A stretch of DNA of 64,000 nucleotides from Protea cynaroides (Eukaryota; Streptophyta; Magnoliopsida; Proteales; Proteaceae), in assembly GCA_028583415.1 (NCBI GenBank), contig CM053265.1, positions 36,682,873 to 36,746,872 of the forward strand, given 5' to 3'. This document shows positions 1 to 10,000 of this stretch, in pieces. Numbering within the stretch: the first letter of the stretch is position 1; each line of letters begins with the position of its first letter. Below the pieces are notes generated by a model. It was not told where the DNA came from. It made no database searches and was given only the letters and a program-made list of their open reading frames with translations. The position numbers and the translations under genes are program-made.

Positions 1-11
1 CGTACCAAAGG

Positions 12-296
12 ATGCAGCTAGGAGACGACCAGCTCCAGCCGGTCACCTTTGATCTCATCAACTTTTCTGGGGACCCGGTCACGGTAAAAGGTGGCATTCA
101 ATTGCCAGTGATACTCGGCCAAAAACCCAGGCAACAGAGGTTGATGGTTGAATTTATGGTGGTAGATCAGCCATCCGCACAAAATGTGATCCTCGGCCAC
201 CCATCGTTGAACAATCTCAAGGCATGCATGTCCACCTATTACTTGGTGATGAAGTTCTCGAGAGTGGCGTCGGAGAATGCCGAACGGACCAAGTGA
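12..296 (+). pseudogene. Tat-lineage aspartic protease (partial)
   Basis: The 94-residue open stretch includes the segment VILGHPSLNNLKA, which is the C-terminal half of a Ty3/gypsy retropepsin (ILG-x-P-x-L-x-x-L-x-A). The catalytic DTG-type half is not visible at the window edge. The frame ends at a TGA (294-296). The RT downstream is in another frame, so at least one indel lies between about 296 and 380. It would cleave the Gag-Pol polyprotein in the virus-like particle; this copy is not functional. Confidence 0.7.
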
Positions 297-379
297 CGTC
301 CAGAAGATGGTACGCCACTGAGCTGAAAAATAGTCAAAGAGCCCTGAAAGCAGCACCTATTAACATAGTGGATGTCTGA

Positions 380-1379
380 GACATTGACCCGCCGAGCAGG
401 GGAAAGCCCATCGAGGAGTTAGAACAAATCCCGATGGCTGACGATCAGCCCGAAAAGACGTTCCAGGTCGGCTCCCTGATACATGAGGACCAGAGGGAGG
501 AGCTGATCGGATTCCTGAGGCAGAACCTAGACGTGTTTGCATGGTAGGCCTCTGAGATGCCAGGAATCCCCAGAGAAGTGATCGAACATCACCTGACGGT
601 CGACTCCCAACACTGACCAGTCAGACAGAAGAAAAGGAGTTTCGCGCTTGCCCAACAGTCTGTGATAGACGAGGAAGTCCAGAAGCTACTAATGGCTGTC
701 TTCATATGGGAGGTAGATTATCCAGACTGGCTGGTGAACATGGTCATGGTGCCCAAAGCAAGCGGGAAGTGGAGGATCTGCATAGATTTCACAGACCTCA
801 ACAAGTCTTGTCCAAAAGACAGCTATCCACTATCGCGCATCGACCAATTGATAGATGGTACAGTAGGGCACGAGCAGCTCAGTTTCCTTAATGCGTACTC
901 AGGGTACAATCAGATCAAGATGTGAAAGGCTGATGAGGAGTGCACTTCCTTCGTAACCAACCAGGGGATCTTCTATTATACGGTCATGCCTTTTGGCCTA
1001 AAGAATGCAGGAGCCACCTACCAAAGGTTGGTGAATAAGGTGTTTAAAAGTTAGATAGGCCGAAACATGGAAGTGTATGTCGATGACTTCCTAGTAAAGA
1101 GCTAGCAAGCTGATCATCATCTAGCAGACCTCGACGAAGCATTCCAGGTCCTCTGGAGCCACGACATGAAGCTGAATCCCACAAAGTGTGCATTCGGAGT
1201 CGCATCTGGAAAATTCTTGGGTTTCATGGTCTCAGAGAGGGGAATAGAAGCCAACCCCTCGAATATCACGGACATCCTGAACATGGCTGTGCCGACCAGA
1301 CCCAAACAGGTGCAAGAGATGAACGGTCGTATAGCTGCACTCAGCCACTTCATGTCAAAGTCGGCCGAGCGATGCCTTC
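380..1379 (+). pseudogene. Tat-lineage reverse transcriptase, N-terminal part, interrupted
   Basis: Frame 2 encodes an RT with the segments WRICIDFTDLNKSCPKD, MPFGLKNAGATYQ and the catalytic box YVDD (1076-1087). The LNKSCPKD wording is typical of Tat/Athila RTs. In-frame stops are at 545 (TAG), 614 (TGA), 923 (TGA), 1052 (TAG) and 1103 (TAG), mostly explained by single C-to-T or G-to-A changes. The gene is cut at 1379 by the family A tandem insertion. The last five bases, CCTTC, are the left TSD. It continues at 22032. Confidence 0.85.
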
Positions 1380-3684
1380 TGTAAGACCCGTGTCAATCTA
1401 ACCCGGTCTTACCACCTTGAACCAGGTTTACCCATCATGGTCGAGTCAAATGGACCAAGGGCGTGAAGGAGATCGAGATCCCAGGTATCAAATCGACCCA
1501 AAAACACTTAATTTGAAGGGAGGGTCGCATACCCAGCTGAGCAAGGTTGGACCTCCCAAAGCAGAAAGTCAGACCCCCAATTTTGAAGGGAGGGGTCAGA
1601 CATCTTGAACCCTAGGGTCGACGGGATCATCGACCCTCCCATCGACCCTCGGTTACCGTAAGATATAGAAATTAGAAAATTTCCTAATTTTCGATTGGGA
1701 TTCTTTCCTAATCTCAATGGGACTTATTTAGGATGTTCCTACTCTATTTAAAGGACGTCCCTAAGCCTCTTTCACTTCTTTCTTAACCCTAATTGAATTA
1801 AGAGAAAGAGAAGAGAAGGAAAAGAGGAAGAAGAGAAGCAAGGAAGAGAATTTAGCCAAAAGAGTAGAGTTGCAGAGAAGGAGTATTCTTCTCAGGTATG
1901 GATACTAATTCCATGAGTTTTTACAGACCTTAGGTTAGATATTGATGAGAGTGTGATCTCGGAGAAACCCAAACCATCAACCCATGGTTAGGTTTTCATG
2001 GGAAACCATAGGGGATTACATGAAAGCTATCTAGGTGGATTATACATGGTTTCAGACCATGGAATGAATGTAGAATTGAATGTAGGAGTAAGCCATAGGA
2101 TCCCAAGCACGAAGAACGGACTAAAAGAGGGAACTGGACCAAAGTGCACCGAGGGACACACCTAGGGTCGATGACCATCCAACCCTAGGTGATACTGACC
2201 ATCGACCCTCAGTGTTCGGGAAGTTCAGAGTTTGGGGAGGGTCGCACCCAGGGTCGATCAGGACTCCGACCCTACCTCCGACCCTCAGTTAACATAATAG
2301 TTTTTAAATTCGGAATTAATTCTAATTAAATTCTATCGACCTGCTAGGTCTTCTAGCAATACAATAACAATACAAAGCTGATTATAAGGCTTGGAAAAGT
2401 ATCTATTAGCAAGCTAAGGTGAGGAAACAGAACTTTAAACTAATTGGTTAATAACAAACTATTTTCCTATTTTCTTGAGTCCGATGCCATGCTTGATTCT
2501 ATGCAAATATGTTTGTAATGTGCATACAACATTCCATCCAATATTTCTATTATTTGTTCATGCATATTTATTTTATTGTTTATAACATGATGATGATGTT
2601 GTTGATAGGAATAGGCATGTGATTGTATGTGTGTGGTTGGTGTACTAGATGCGAGCGAGTATCAAGGGAGGTGTGATGAGAACGTCAATAAACGTTAACC
2701 TTTGGCGGGTCTCAACACTTTAGCTCTATCTCTAACTCAAGTCTTGTGCATTAGCATCGTTGTATCGCCATTACTTTAGCAGAACTATTATGTCGTAGAG
2801 TATCAGGGGAGGTGGTCTCGGTCCTTGTAGTCTCTGACTCTACCGGGGGGCCTTAGCTCTATCTCTATGGACATTCTGAGGGATGCTGGGGTGAGGCCTT
2901 GGATACACTGTTCGGCATTAGGATTTGTTAGTTACGAGCCCAGTTTGCAAGCCCTCGCTAACAGGGGCTTACATGTTGGTATGGTATTATATAGCAATAA
3001 ATGTCAACCTTTGTTGTATAATGTCATGATTAGGGTGGATGGGGACGACGATAAATGTTAACCTTCGGGCGGACTTCCACACCCTGTGTATAGTGGCGGG
3101 TTCAATAAACGTCAACCTTTGACCACCCAACCTTACTATTGTGCATTCCAAACTATAAACCAGACCAAAGATATGAATTGATTGCATGCATATGTATTGT
3201 TGCATTGTTTTGTCTACTCACTGAGCCGTGATGTGTGCTCACCCCTCGACGTCGAATATTTTTAGTTGATGATGCAGGTTATACGGTTGAAGATTATATG
3301 AATGCTCCAGCATACGGGAACGTGGCGGTGATGGAAGCTGAAGCTGAAGTAGATACACATGACTCCTCTTGCGAGTGCAACTCATGTGTATTCGATTAGA
3401 TTTTTCTTAGGTTTCTTTATTTGAATTTAATAAAGACATGTATTTGATAATTATTTATGTCCCAGTTGGTACAGAATAATTTTCTATTTAATACTTATAT
3501 CACACTAAATTCACAGTTCATTTTACTATAAGATTTCTGCTATTGTGTATTTACTCTGATTATGATTATGGTTGTATGGGAGTTTAGATAATGCAGAGAT
3601 AGCCTACTCGAGATCCTGGTTGAACCGTTGGTTTGCTAGCGGTTCATCACACCATTCTGTACATCGCAGAAATGGGGTGTGCCA
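1380..3684 (+). repeat. LTR1 of the tandem element (2305 bp)
   Basis: It starts TGTAAGACCC and ends in a mutated TGTGCCA (TGTGACA in sister copies). A TATA-like TATTTAAA is at 1745-1752. A purine-rich leader ends in a splice-donor-like CAG/GTATGG at 1895/1896, and an acceptor-like TGATGCAG/GT is at 3277/3278. An AATAAA is near 3428. GGGTCGA-type motifs cluster at about 1520-1660 and 2160-2290. Four copies of an AATAAACGTTAACCTTTG-like motif lie at about 2687, 2996, 3049 and 3104. No long ORF is present. Confidence 0.95.
1745..1752 (+). promoter_or_regulatory. LTR TATA box
   Basis: TATTTAAA lies about 365 bp into the LTR and is followed by a leader rich in GAAGAG repeats. It is preserved at the same place in LTR2 (10907-10914), LTR3 (20080-20087), the minus-strand LTRs (27050-27057 and 36346-36353) and the LTR of the last element (54828-54835). 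The family B LTR has TATATAA at 43491-43497. Start-site position is inferred. Confidence 0.6.
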
Positions 3685-3687
3685 ACT

Positions 3688-3700
3688 TGGTATTAGAGCA
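3688..3700 (+). other. Primer binding site, tRNA-iMet type
   Basis: TGGTATTAGAGCA follows the LTR end after a 3-bp spacer. It matches the plant iMet PBS (TGGTATCAGAGC) with one C-to-T change. It primes minus-strand DNA synthesis. Confidence 0.85.
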
Positions 3701-3952
3701 TCTCAGGCCTTGTCCGCTAAACTAACATACATTCGAGACAATTGTGAGCTGAGATAGGATAAAAGTAAAAACAGTAACATTAACACACTGTAAGCACAAG
3801 TGATGGTTGAGACAAAATTTAAAAAGAGAATAATGCATCTATAAAAGGGGAAACAAGTTACATATAATGAGAGAGAGAAACAAAATGTGACTAAAGCAGA
3901 TTACAGTCCACAACCCGGACAGTTACCCTGTAGTACAAGAAAATAAATACAA

Positions 3953-5269
3953 TCATGAAGCTGGAGGTGAAGGAGAAGGCAGTGCCTCACGATCTCTGTC
4001 ATAATCCTCAGTGTAGACTCTAGTCAACTTGGCCACTTGAGTCTGGGTCGTCTGGAGACTAGCTGTAAGATCGGCTACCCTCCTATCAGTCGCCCGCTGG
4101 ATCGCTATGAGCTCATCGACCCTCATACGCTTAGCATTTAACAACTCCTCCATCCTCAGATCAGATCTGCACTGAGCCTCCCTGATCTCCTACAACATCT
4201 CCATCATGTCAGAAGGTGGGAGTGAAGGACCAGCCGCATCAGAAGGACCTACCTTAGGTGCAGGAGCCGCCGCAGAAAAAGTACCAACTCCAGCCGCATG
4301 TGTAGGGGAAGGCGGTGGTATCGAGTCGACATCCATATACATACGATCGTCATCATCGACAGGAACCACATGAGCTCTAGCAGTGGCAGCAGCGGCCTCA
4401 GCGTTAGCCATCTCAATGTGAGTGTGAGGGCGCACCATCGCGTTCCTCTCCTCATCACTAACCTGGGCATCCCACATACCCATCTTGCAAATAGCCTCCC
4501 AATCTAGAGGCGAGGAGAAGGTCTTCTCCTGGATTTTCTCATCTACCATGTCAACCCCCAGACGGGTCAGTAGAACTATAATCATGCGTCCATAGGGTAG
4601 ATTACCCCTATGATCGGACAATGTAGCACTAATCATGGTCCGCATGATGATGTAGGGCAGGCAGACCGGCTGTCTGGTGCAGATAATATATATCAAAAAC
4701 TGGGTCAGCTGAGAAACCCTCTCATAGTGCCCACTCTGCGGAATCAGATTATGTTGGATAATCTTAAAGAAGACCCATGGAGCTGGACGCAGGTAACAAG
4801 CTCTCATCTGCCAGTGATTAGGTCGTAGCAGCTGATTGTCGATCTCTGCCCTCATCTCCATGGAAACAAACTGGGGCTCTCCAGGCGCACAGTACACCAT
4901 GGGGCCATCATAGGGTATGCCCAACAGGTCCGCCAGTTGCCGATAATCAAAGGAAATGTGCACCCCTTTAACATAAGTGGTGATGCGCAACTCTTGACCA
5001 TGCTCAACGTCATTGTAATTCCCCACCACCTGGAGATTACAATAGAATTGGCGCACCAAATCCGGACATGTGCACGCGTCGTAGGTGATGACAGGGAGCC
5101 ACCCCATGTCACCAAATGCTCTCTCTATGTTGAACAAGGCTAACTCAGCCAAGTTCACCATACGACCACCCTCCACCTTCTTACGAGCATAGTCGGCATA
5201 CTGTGCCTCGGCTTGATTAGAGCGAAAGCGAAGCGGATCACGAACTCAGAATATCTTGGTACGAGCCAT
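3953..5269 (-). pseudogene. Antisense putative plant transposon protein, copy 1
   Basis: The reading frame starts at ATG 5269 (MARTK) and runs about 438 codons to a stop at 3953. Residues about 30-250 resemble the family annotated in plants as putative plant transposon protein (Transposase_32/PF20167, by recall). Recognisable segments are NLAELALFNIERAFGDMGW, FYCNLQVVG and TTYVKGVHISFDYRQLADLL. A Pro/Ala/Ser-rich linker and a probable coiled-coil tail (MEELLNAKRMRVDELIAIQ) follow. Stops are TGA at codon 8 (5246-5248) and TAG at 4190-4192; the frame is otherwise open. It is transcribed toward the 5' LTR, opposite to gag. Function is unknown. A domesticated or captured accessory gene of the element is the simplest reading. 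Confidence 0.75.
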
Positions 5270-5274
5270 GGTAC

Positions 5275-5717
5275 CTGCAGATAAGAAAGAGAAAGGGAGA
5301 CAAGGGGTTAGTAGGATAAAAATCTAAACATTTAGCATTTTAACGACGTAAGTTATCCAAAAGCCGCACTTTTCACCCATACACGTGGGCAGGAGGACTT
5401 ACTTAGGGTCCAACACATCCTACGACACTCACACAGTAGGAAATGGAAACCACGAAGACCAATTTGAAGAAATTTCAAGAAATCGAAAAAAAATTCAACA
5501 AATTAGGGCAAACGAGCAAAAATTTGAGTTTCTCAATAACCAACCGATGAAATTCAAAAATTTTTGAGGGCTTTCATTCCTCGAGATACCAATAACAAAA
5601 GCCCCCAATAAAAATTGAATTTTTATGGTTGGAAAAAGTTTAATTTGAAAAATACAAGTTAAATGGACAAAAACCTAGAAAAGAAAACATAAAAACAGGT
5701 AAAATGGAAAAACATAC
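5275..5717 (-). other. Predicted 5'-UTR intron of antisense gene, copy 1
   Basis: Read on the minus strand, the donor is CAG/GTATGT (exon end at 5718) and the acceptor is TTCTTATCTGCAG (last base 5275), 5 bp before the ATG at 5269. Length is 443 nt. The acceptor has a pyrimidine-rich tract. The same arrangement, with near-identical length, occurs in all four copies of the gene. Confidence 0.65.
5540..5632 (-). repeat. 93-nt intronic foldback, copy 1
   Basis: Two 35-bp imperfect arms (5540-5574 and 5598-5632) begin CCAACC and end GGTTGG, and both meet at GGGCTTT/AAAGCCC. They enclose a 23-nt loop containing CCTCGAG. The structure lies inside the antisense-gene intron and is found at the same place in the other three copies. 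Confidence 0.7.
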
Positions 5718-5823
5718 CTGTATGGATGACGTGGACGTCGAAACCCGGACTCAAACTGACCAAAAACAGTGGAGTGGCACTGTAGCAACTCAGAGGGGAG
5801 AGACGAGTCGAAACGGGAGGAAA

Positions 5824-7040
5824 GTAATTATGCACTGGGTAACCCAGAACAGGAAAACGCTACAAATTTGCCACCTCCACCACCAGAGCTAACAACCGTG
5901 GTGATGAATCTGGCTCAGCAGCTGCAACAGATGCAATACGCACAGGCTCAGATGCAAGTTGCGATGGGTGTTTTGTTCCAAGCCACTCAAGCTGCACCTA
6001 TGCAGACAGGACAAGCCAGTGCAGCACCGGTGGGTAACCACCTAGCACCTCAGACACCTCAACAACTTGCTACACAGATTCCAGTACAGGCTCCGGAGGC
6101 AGCTCAGGTTAATTACCAGTATCCACCCCATATGTTTGGGACATATCCCCAAAATCAGTTGAATCACTCTCGATTGGTGGAGAGATTTTTGAAGATGAAG
6201 CCTAGGGAATTTAATGGCAAGCCGTCTGATCCATTATGGCCAACACACTGGATAGACGAGATGGAGAGAAATTTCCTCATGATGACTATCACAGAGGAAG
6301 AAAAAGTATTATGTGCCACCTTCATGCTCAAAGGCGATGCACATCACTGGTGGAAGTCTACCCGGGACTATCTATTGACCAAGCACCGCCAACTGACTTG
6401 GGCTGTTTATAGAGAAGCTTTCTTCGAGAAATATTTTCCATGAAGCTTCAGAGATTCTATGGAGAAGGAGTTTCTGAGTCTATATCAGGGGCAGATGTCA
6501 GTGGATGTGTACTAATAGCGTTATGAAGAGCTATTTTTCTTCGCACCACTGAGTATGCAAGAAGAAGACACCAAAACCCATAGGTTCGTCATGGGACTGA
6601 GAGGAAGCATCAGAGAGCATGTTCTGGGCTTAGAAAAGAAGATTTATAATGAAGCTGTCCAAATAGCTCGAGTTATTGAATCGAGCCAGAAGGAGAGTTT
6701 TTTCACACAGAATCGGGGTATCAAAAGGCCAGCTGGAAATTCTTATAACGGAGGCAATAACAAGACATATAATCCTTTCCGCCCTCAGAATTCTAATGCT
6801 ACAACCAAGACTACTCCTGTAACTCAACCTCAGCCACAGCCAAATTCTGTAAGTTCGAAGTGTTATAACTGCAACCAACTAGGACATATGGCAAGGGAGT
6901 GCCCTAAGCCCAAGAAGCAGTTCCATCAGGGACGGGTATATGCTGTTACATCCGAGGATGCGGCCGCATCACCCGATGTGGTCACAGGTATGACTGAAAC
7001 TTTTGAACTTGTAATTACATTGTGTGAGCATGTAGACTAA
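5824..7040 (+). pseudogene. Family A gag, tandem unit 1
   Basis: This is Gag: an N-terminal Gln/Pro-rich region, the retrotransposon gag core (HSRLVERFLKMKPREFNGK, DPLWPTHWIDEMERNFLM) and a CCHC knuckle (CYNCNQLGHMAREC) near 6860-6905. It would form the particle and bind RNA. The first 25 or so codons and the normal ATG are missing: about 400 bp present in the copy at 54474-64000 are deleted at about 5823. The open frame instead reads in from leader sequence at 5769. Stops are TGA at 6441 and TAA-TAG at 6513-6518. The frame ends at TAA 7038-7040, inside the candidate intron that precedes pol. Confidence 0.9.
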
Positions 7041-7057
7041 GTTAAAATAAATCACAG
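6988..7057 (+). other. Candidate 70-nt gag-pol intron, unit 1
   Basis: GTATGACTG starts it and AAATCACAG ends it, with an identical TCACAGGTAT straddling both borders. It is AT-rich, and a branch-point-like GACTAAG lies about 20-25 nt before the end. It contains the gag stop codon. Its length is not a multiple of three. Removing it joins gag to the protease without a frame change. Confidence 0.6.
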
Positions 7058-10000
7058 GTATCGTACCTATAAATGGCGCACCCGCCAGAGTCCTCTTTGA
7101 TTTAGGAGCTACTCATTCGTTTATATCTGTGTCATTCGGAAAGAAGATAAACTTACTCATCAAAACATTAGACTACAAATTACTTGTACGGTCACCGATG
7201 GGGTTAGAAGTGGAATTAGAAAAAGGATATGGACCATGTCCAGTCCGCATTGGTGAGAAAACCTTAGATGCAACCTTGACACAACTTGAGATGGCAGACT
7301 TTGACGTCATCTTGGAATGGACTGGTTAGCTCGGGATTTTGCGAACCTACTATGCGTCGAAAAGAAGCTAACATTTAAAGACCAAGCAGGAGCAGAATTC
7401 AGTTTTACGGGAACCAAACTTCCCTGTAGACGCAAGCTCATACTCTCAGCACTAAAGGCTAAGAAGTGCCTCGAGAAGGGGGCAGTCGGGTATCTAGTAT
7501 CAGTGGTCGACCTAACCAAGGAAGCACCACAAATGGAAGATATTGAAGTCGTGCGGGACTATCCCGACGTATTTCCAGAGGAACTACCAGGTTTACCACC
7601 CGATCGAGCCACATAGTTTGTGATAGATCTTGAACTTGGAGCCACACCCGTATCAAAAGCACCTTATAGAATGGCTCCTACGAAACTGAAGGAACTGAAA
7701 GTGCAACTACAAGAACTACTGGACAAGGGTTATATTCGACCCAGTATATCACCATGGGGAGCGTCGGTGTTATTCGTGAAGAAGAAGGATGGTAGTGTTC
7801 GATTATGCATCGACTATCGGGAGTTGAATAAACTGACAATCAAGAATCGATACCCACTACCACGGATCGATGACTTGTTCGATCAGTTGCAAGGAGCAAA
7901 GGTATTTTCTAAGATCGATCTTCGATCGGGCTATCATCAATTGAAGATTAAAGAGGGTGATATTCGTAAGACAGCTTTCAGGACCAGATACAGACATTAT
8001 GAGTTCTTGGTCATGTCTTTTGGATTAACGAACGCACCAGCAACTTCCATGGAACTTATGAATCGGGTTTTGCATGATATCTTGGATACGTCGGTGATAG
8101 TATTTATTGATGATAAATTGGTATACTCCAAGGATGAAGAAACTCATATCAAGAACCTAAATGCTTCCCTACAACGTTTAAGGAAAGATAAGCTATATGC
8201 CAAATTTTCAAAATGTGAGTTTTGGCTAAGTGAATTCGCTTTCTTAGGCCATGTAGTATCCGTTGAAGGAATCAAAGTGGACCCCAGCAAGATCGAGGCT
8301 ATTGTAAAGTGGGAAGCACCAAAGAGCATTTCAGAAATTAGAAGTTTTCTGGGTCTCGCTGGTTATTATTGGAGATTCGTGGAAGACTATTCCCGGATTG
8401 TCGTACCTCTCACCAGTTTGACTAAGAAAGGTGAAAAGTTCATGTGGACCGATAAATGTGAGAAGAGTTTCCAAACGCTGAAGACCAGATTGATATCCGC
8501 TCTGATTTTAACTATTCCTGTTCCAGGACAGGCATTTACTCTATACACTGATGCGTTGGGACTGGGACTGGGATGTGTGCTTATGCAAGGAGGGCAAGTG
8601 ATTGCTTATGCTTCATGACAGTTAAAGGTACATGAAAAAAATTATCCCACTAATGATCTGGAGCTAGCGGCAGTAGTGTATGCTATCAAGATATGGAGAC
8701 ATTACCTATACGGAGAGAAATTCCATATTAAGTCAGACCATAAAAGTCTCACTTATCTATTTAATCAGAAGGAATTGAATATGAGACAAAGAAGATGGTT
8801 GGAACTACTGAAAGACTATGATTGTGATATCCAATATCATCCGGAAAAAGCGAACGTAGTAGCGGATGCATTAAGCCGAAAAGCAATGATAAAATCGCAA
8901 GGAGAGAATAGCACAACTGCAGCAATGTGTACTACTGGAATGGTATTCAATCACAACAATGAACAATAAGTGATAGATGCAACGGATGAGTCAGCCAACC
9001 AAGGGTTCATTCATCGATTTTCAAATATGTTTGCTGCATTGAAGATTATACCGGACATAATGGATGAAGTGAAGACAGCTATGAAATTAGATCCTTATCT
9101 GAGAACAGTTTAAGAAGATATCGAGAAAGGTAGGACTAATCCTGAGTTCACCTTGGACGAAGAGAAAGTACTGAAATACAAAGGAATAATATGTGTACCG
9201 AAATCAGAAAATATGGACATTAGACACCGACTGATGAAAGAAGCCCATACCACCATCTATTCGATACATCCTGGAAGTACAAAAATGTATCATGATCTAA
9301 AGAAATTATAATGGTGTAGGGGAATGAAAGCAGATGTAGCCAAGTTCGTGTCTCGATGCCCAAATTGCCAGAAAGTAAAGGCTGAACGACAAAGACCCAT
9401 AGGACTGTTACAGCCATTATCGGAACCAGCATGGAAATGAGACTGCATCACAATGGACTTCGTCACGGGACTACCACTGACTCCTCGAGTAGTTGACGCA
9501 GTTTGGGTGATTGTGGACCGTCTGACTAAAACAGTTCGCTTCATACCGATACGACCTCAGTAAACACTGGAGAGGTTAGCAAAGCTGTATGTGGATAATA
9601 TTGTTCGATTACATGGTGTTCCAGAAAGCATTGTGTCTGATAGAGATCCACGATTTACTTCCAAGTTTTGGGAAGGATTGCAAAAGGCTATGGGTACAAC
9701 ATTGAAGTTCAGTACTGCATTCCACCCACAGACAGACGAACAGTCAGAGCGTACAATTCAGATTCTAGAAGATATGCTACGACCATGTGTAATTGATTTC
9801 AAAGGATCATGGGATGAAAAGTTTCCATTGATCGAGTTCGCTTATAACAATAGCTATCAGGCTACTATACAGATGTCACCTTATTAGGCACTGTATGGCA
9901 GAAAGTGTCGAACTCCTTTGTTTTGGAATGAAGTTGGAGAACGTAGTATTGTTGGGCCAGAATTTGTTGAAGAGACTTGCCGAGTGATCGAAATTATCAA

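Noticed and set aside
1417..1717. LTR ORFs of 63-93 codons on both strands (also at 10580, 19753, 27134, 36430)
   Set aside because: They coincide with the GGGTCGA motif cluster, differ in frame between copies and lack a shared start; probably chance.
3688..3700. tRNA gene suggested by the TGGTATCAGAGC sequence
   Set aside because: Only the 12-13 nt complement of the iMet 3' end is present, next to an LTR; this is a primer binding site.
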